Of a stretch of 10,309 nt of DNA, positions 8,776 to 10,309 are shown piece after piece. Each line of letters starts with the position of its first letter. The stretch's first letter is position 1. Both the position numbers and the translations under genes were made by a program. This DNA comes from Lachnospiraceae bacterium. GTDB taxonomy: Bacteria; Bacillota; Clostridia; Lachnospirales; Lachnospiraceae. A model generated the notes under the pieces. That model had not been told where the DNA came from. It worked only from the letters and a program-made list of their open reading frames with translations, and did not search any database. The stretch spans positions 1-10,309 of the forward strand of contig JAFSYD010000079.1 in the NCBI GenBank assembly GCA_017443685.1. The letters run 5' to 3'.

Positions 8776-9175
8776 AATCTTGATTTATATCCTTTTTAAA
8801 AATGATCTTCGTCAAATACGGCTGCGCGTATGCGCTTACCTTTAACCCAAGTACGCCGATGAAGGCGGCGATCACATCACCGATCCCGGTGATCGCAAGG
8901 GCAAAAAACACAGCCGCGATGATAAGATAGCGGAAAACCGACTTCGCCGCGAGAAGGCGCGTCCCTGTCCCGGAGCGTACCGAATCGTCGATCACCATAG
9001 CGATATGGACGGCCATAAACACCGCGCACGCCACGCCGGCAAGCAGCCCGACCGACCACGTTAGCTTATCGGATACGAACCAGACCGACACCGCCTCACA
9101 AAGCAAGCCGTAAAGAACGATTCCGATCACAAGCCCCGGCAGTGCTTCATTGAGTCTTTTCAGTGCATCCATCAT
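8774..9175 (-). CDS. atpI: ATP synthase subunit I (AtpI-like assembly protein)
   Basis: This 133-residue, four-helix membrane protein (about 12-33, 40-61, 79-96, 98-118) occupies the classical atpI position directly before atpB. AtpI proteins are poorly conserved accessory factors, not part of the mature enzyme, and are implicated in c-ring assembly. I assign it by length, topology and position rather than by strong motifs. Two adjacent ATG codons (9175 and 9172) could start translation. The upstream ribosome binding site is weak (GGGATAAAG), but the first 29 nt overlap atpZ, so translation is probably coupled. The C-terminus is basic and cytoplasmic-looking (TKIIFKKD). Confidence 0.75.
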   Translation of the reverse strand: MMDALKRLNEALPGLVIGIVLYGLLCEAVSVWFVSDKLTWSVGLLAGVACAVFMAVHIAMVIDDSVRSGTGTRLLAAKSVFRYLIIAAVFFALAITGIGDVIAAFIGVLGLKVSAYAQPYLTKIIFKKDINQD

Positions 9176-9443
9176 CTTTTGCTTTATCCCGCTCTTCGGC
9201 CTCTCTTGCCAGCTGCCCCGGCGTCTTCGGATTCTTAAGATAGCCTTTTAAGAGCTTGTAAGCTCCCTCGAACCCGGCTGCCGCGCCGATGATGAAAAAG
9301 CCGACCGCCAGAGCCGGAATCCCAACCCGCCTGCCTAGCCAGCCGCCGAAGACCGTACAGCCGGTGATCGGCACCAGCATCACAATACCGAGCTGTCCGA
9401 TCAGACCGAGCATTTCCATTACAGAGTTTTTCCCACTTTTCAA
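9147..9443 (-). CDS. atpZ: AtpZ-type small membrane protein, first gene of the atp operon
   Basis: This 98-residue protein has two hydrophobic helices (about 11-34 and 42-64) and a charged cytoplasmic tail. The pattern LGLIGQLGIVMLVPITGC near residues 12-29 resembles the AtpZ / ATPase_gene1 family, which precedes atpI in many Firmicutes. In alkaliphilic Bacillus, AtpZ and AtpI are linked to Mg2+ handling and ATP synthase assembly. The start is uncertain. A TTG at 9443 gives MKSGKNSVMEM, with the basic N-terminus usual in the family. ATG at 9419 would give an 90-residue product beginning right at helix 1. Neither has a good ribosome binding site. It overlaps atpI by 29 nt and lies just after a candidate promoter. 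Confidence 0.75.
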   Translation of the reverse strand: MKSGKNSVMEMLGLIGQLGIVMLVPITGCTVFGGWLGRRVGIPALAVGFFIIGAAAGFEGAYKLLKGYLKNPKTPGQLAREAEERDKAKDDGCTEKTQ

Positions 9444-9476
9444 AGATTACCCCATATCGTCAAAAAATACAAGAAA

Positions 9477-9506
9477 ATTATCAAACTTTTTGTGTGTTTT
9501 TTCCAA
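9477..9506 (-). promoter_or_regulatory. Candidate promoter of the atp operon
   Basis: On the minus strand, TTGGAA (9506-9501, 4 of 6 to the -35) and GATAAT (9482-9477, 5 of 6 to the -10) are separated by 18 bp in the AT-rich gap between the dCMP deaminase gene and atpZ. Transcription would start near 9470, about 27 nt before the TTG and 51 nt before the ATG of atpZ. No terminator is visible after the deaminase gene, so read-through from upstream is also possible. Confidence 0.4.
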
Positions 9507-9512
9507 TAACGG

Positions 9513-9998
9513 TTACAGATCCATGCTGATCTTCCGACCGGAACGCTCGTATTTATGGTACTTCACACCGGAGGCATCCAGCATCCGCTTGGAAGCGACC
9601 ACGCTCGGAGTGTTCGCGTATTTGTCGCTGTCATAAATGATCTCTTGGATCCCCGCCTGGATGATCGCCTTCGCGCATTCGTTGCACGGGAAAAGCGACA
9701 CATAAAGCTTTGAGCCCTCGAGACTGCCGCCACGGTAATTCAAGATCGCGTTCAGCTCACTGTGTACCGTGTAAAAATACTTATTCTCCAGCGGATCGCC
9801 GTCCCGGTTCCAGGGAAAATCATCGTCGGAACAGCCCGCCGGAAAGCCGTTATACCCCATCGACAAAATCTTGTTGTCCTCGCTTACGATACAGGCGCCT
9901 ACCTGCGTATTCGGATCCTTCGACCGCATTCCCGACATCACGGCGACTCCCATAAAATACTCATCCCAGCTGATGTAATCCGTCCTTTTTACGTTCAT
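9513..9998 (-). CDS. dCMP (deoxycytidylate) deaminase
   Basis: The 161-residue enzyme is a zinc-dependent deaminase converting dCMP to dUMP, the precursor for thymidylate synthesis. The zinc site is clear: H79-S80-E81 (H as ligand, E as proton shuttle) and P104-C105-N-E-C108 supplying two cysteines. Blocks such as RSKDPNTQVGACIV (25-38), GYNGFPAGCSDD (48-59) and LFPCNECAKAIIQAGI (102-117) resemble the DCTD-type deoxycytidylate deaminases known from eukaryotes more than the shorter ComEB-like forms. ATG 9998 has AAGGGAG 8 nt upstream. The gene lies 66 nt after the phosphatase gene in the same direction and is probably co-transcribed with it. The family's dCTP/dTTP allostery cannot be judged from sequence alone. 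Confidence 0.93.
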   Translation of the reverse strand: MNVKRTDYISWDEYFMGVAVMSGMRSKDPNTQVGACIVSEDNKILSMGYNGFPAGCSDDDFPWNRDGDPLENKYFYTVHSELNAILNYRGGSLEGSKLYVSLFPCNECAKAIIQAGIQEIIYDSDKYANTPSVVASKRMLDASGVKYHKYERSGRKISMDL

Positions 9999-10051
9999 CC
10001 TTCGTTCTCCCTTCTGCTCCCTTCATCATTCCCTGCCAAAACCGATGCCGC

Positions 10052-10068
10052 GTAAGCCTCCCGCTTAC
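10052..10068 (-). other. Small hairpin at the 3' end of the phosphatase gene
   Basis: GTAAGC and GCTTAC form a perfect 6-bp stem around a 5-nt loop (GGGAG on the coding strand) that includes the TAA stop of the phosphatase gene. There is no following T-run, so it is not a standard terminator. It may be a processing or stability element between the two genes, or chance. Confidence 0.25.
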
Positions 10069-10309
10069 AGTAAATTCACAAGCTTTTCCACCGAAGTGCG
10101 GATCAGCTCAAAACAAAGTCCGTAGGTCTGCACGCTGCCGCCGTACGGATCCATGATCTCCAATTCGTCTCCGACAAAATCTGACAGCACGAAGGTATTC
10201 TCCTCGTTCGCCCGCAAAAACCGCGCGATCACCTGCCGCCGTTCTTTTTCACTCATAACGAAAATATGGGTGTCATCCGTGATATCGGCATTGGCAAGCT
10301 CCTTCGACG
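10065..10309 (-). CDS. Low-molecular-weight protein tyrosine/arginine phosphatase, C-terminal part (partial)
   Basis: Only the last 80 residues are in the window; the reading frame runs off the right edge with no start required inside. The visible part matches the C-terminal half of the low-molecular-weight phosphatase fold: an ADI..DTHIFVMSEKER helix-strand region, then VLSDFVGDELEIMDPYGGS, where the aspartate of DPYGG is the general acid of this family, and a final helix (CFELIRTSVEKLVNLL). The catalytic CX5R loop would lie outside the window. Members dephosphorylate phosphotyrosine or, in the YwlE group, phosphoarginine; the missing N-terminus prevents a choice. In B. subtilis ywlE lies upstream of the atp operon near rpiB and glyA, and this neighbourhood looks related. 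The residues around DPYGG appear intact, so it is probably functional. Confidence 0.88.
   Translation of the reverse strand, partial: SKELANADITDDTHIFVMSEKERRQVIARFLRANEENTFVLSDFVGDELEIMDPYGGSVQTYGLCFELIRTSVEKLVNLL

Overview
The window looks like a chromosomal segment from an anaerobic member of the Clostridia, most likely Lachnospiraceae. This is inferred from near-balanced base composition with many ATC and CCG codons, AAGGAGG-type ribosome binding sites, the order atpZ-atpI-atpB-E-F-H-A-G-D-C, and protein sequences typical of that family. No species can be named from the sequence alone.

Layout. Positions 1-180 hold a non-coding, GC-rich, highly self-complementary element bounded by a perfect 11-bp inverted repeat (3-13 / 162-172). 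An AT-rich promoter region follows and drives a plus-strand GreA-type transcript cleavage factor (284-787). Everything else is on the minus strand. Read in the direction of transcription, from the right edge leftwards, it contains: the C-terminal part of a low-molecular-weight protein tyrosine/arginine phosphatase (cut by the window edge); a dCMP deaminase; a short AT-rich gap with a possible promoter; the complete F1Fo ATP synthase operon (atpZ, atpI, then a, c, b, delta, alpha, gamma, beta, epsilon); a 75-residue coiled-coil protein that starts 1 nt after the epsilon stop codon; a strong intrinsic terminator at 2113-2140; and finally a polytopic membrane protein with a soluble C-terminal domain, convergent with greA.

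Function. The ATP synthase genes encode a complete F-type enzyme: Fo (a, b, c), F1 (alpha3 beta3 gamma delta epsilon) and two accessory membrane proteins thought to help c-ring assembly or Mg2+ supply. The c subunit carries the full set of residues associated with Na+ binding (Q31, V62, E64, T65, T66, Y69), so the enzyme is predicted to couple to Na+ rather than, or as well as, H+. Genes are tightly packed, with overlaps at atpZ/atpI and atpF/atpH. Several starts are decided by ribosome binding sites, notably a TTG start for atpB.

Most of the window is ordinary housekeeping DNA. The parts least explained by known families are the 170-bp structured element at the left edge, the small coiled-coil gene at the end of the atp operon, and the membrane protein after the terminator, whose membrane half weakly recalls the YhhN/TMEM86 fold.
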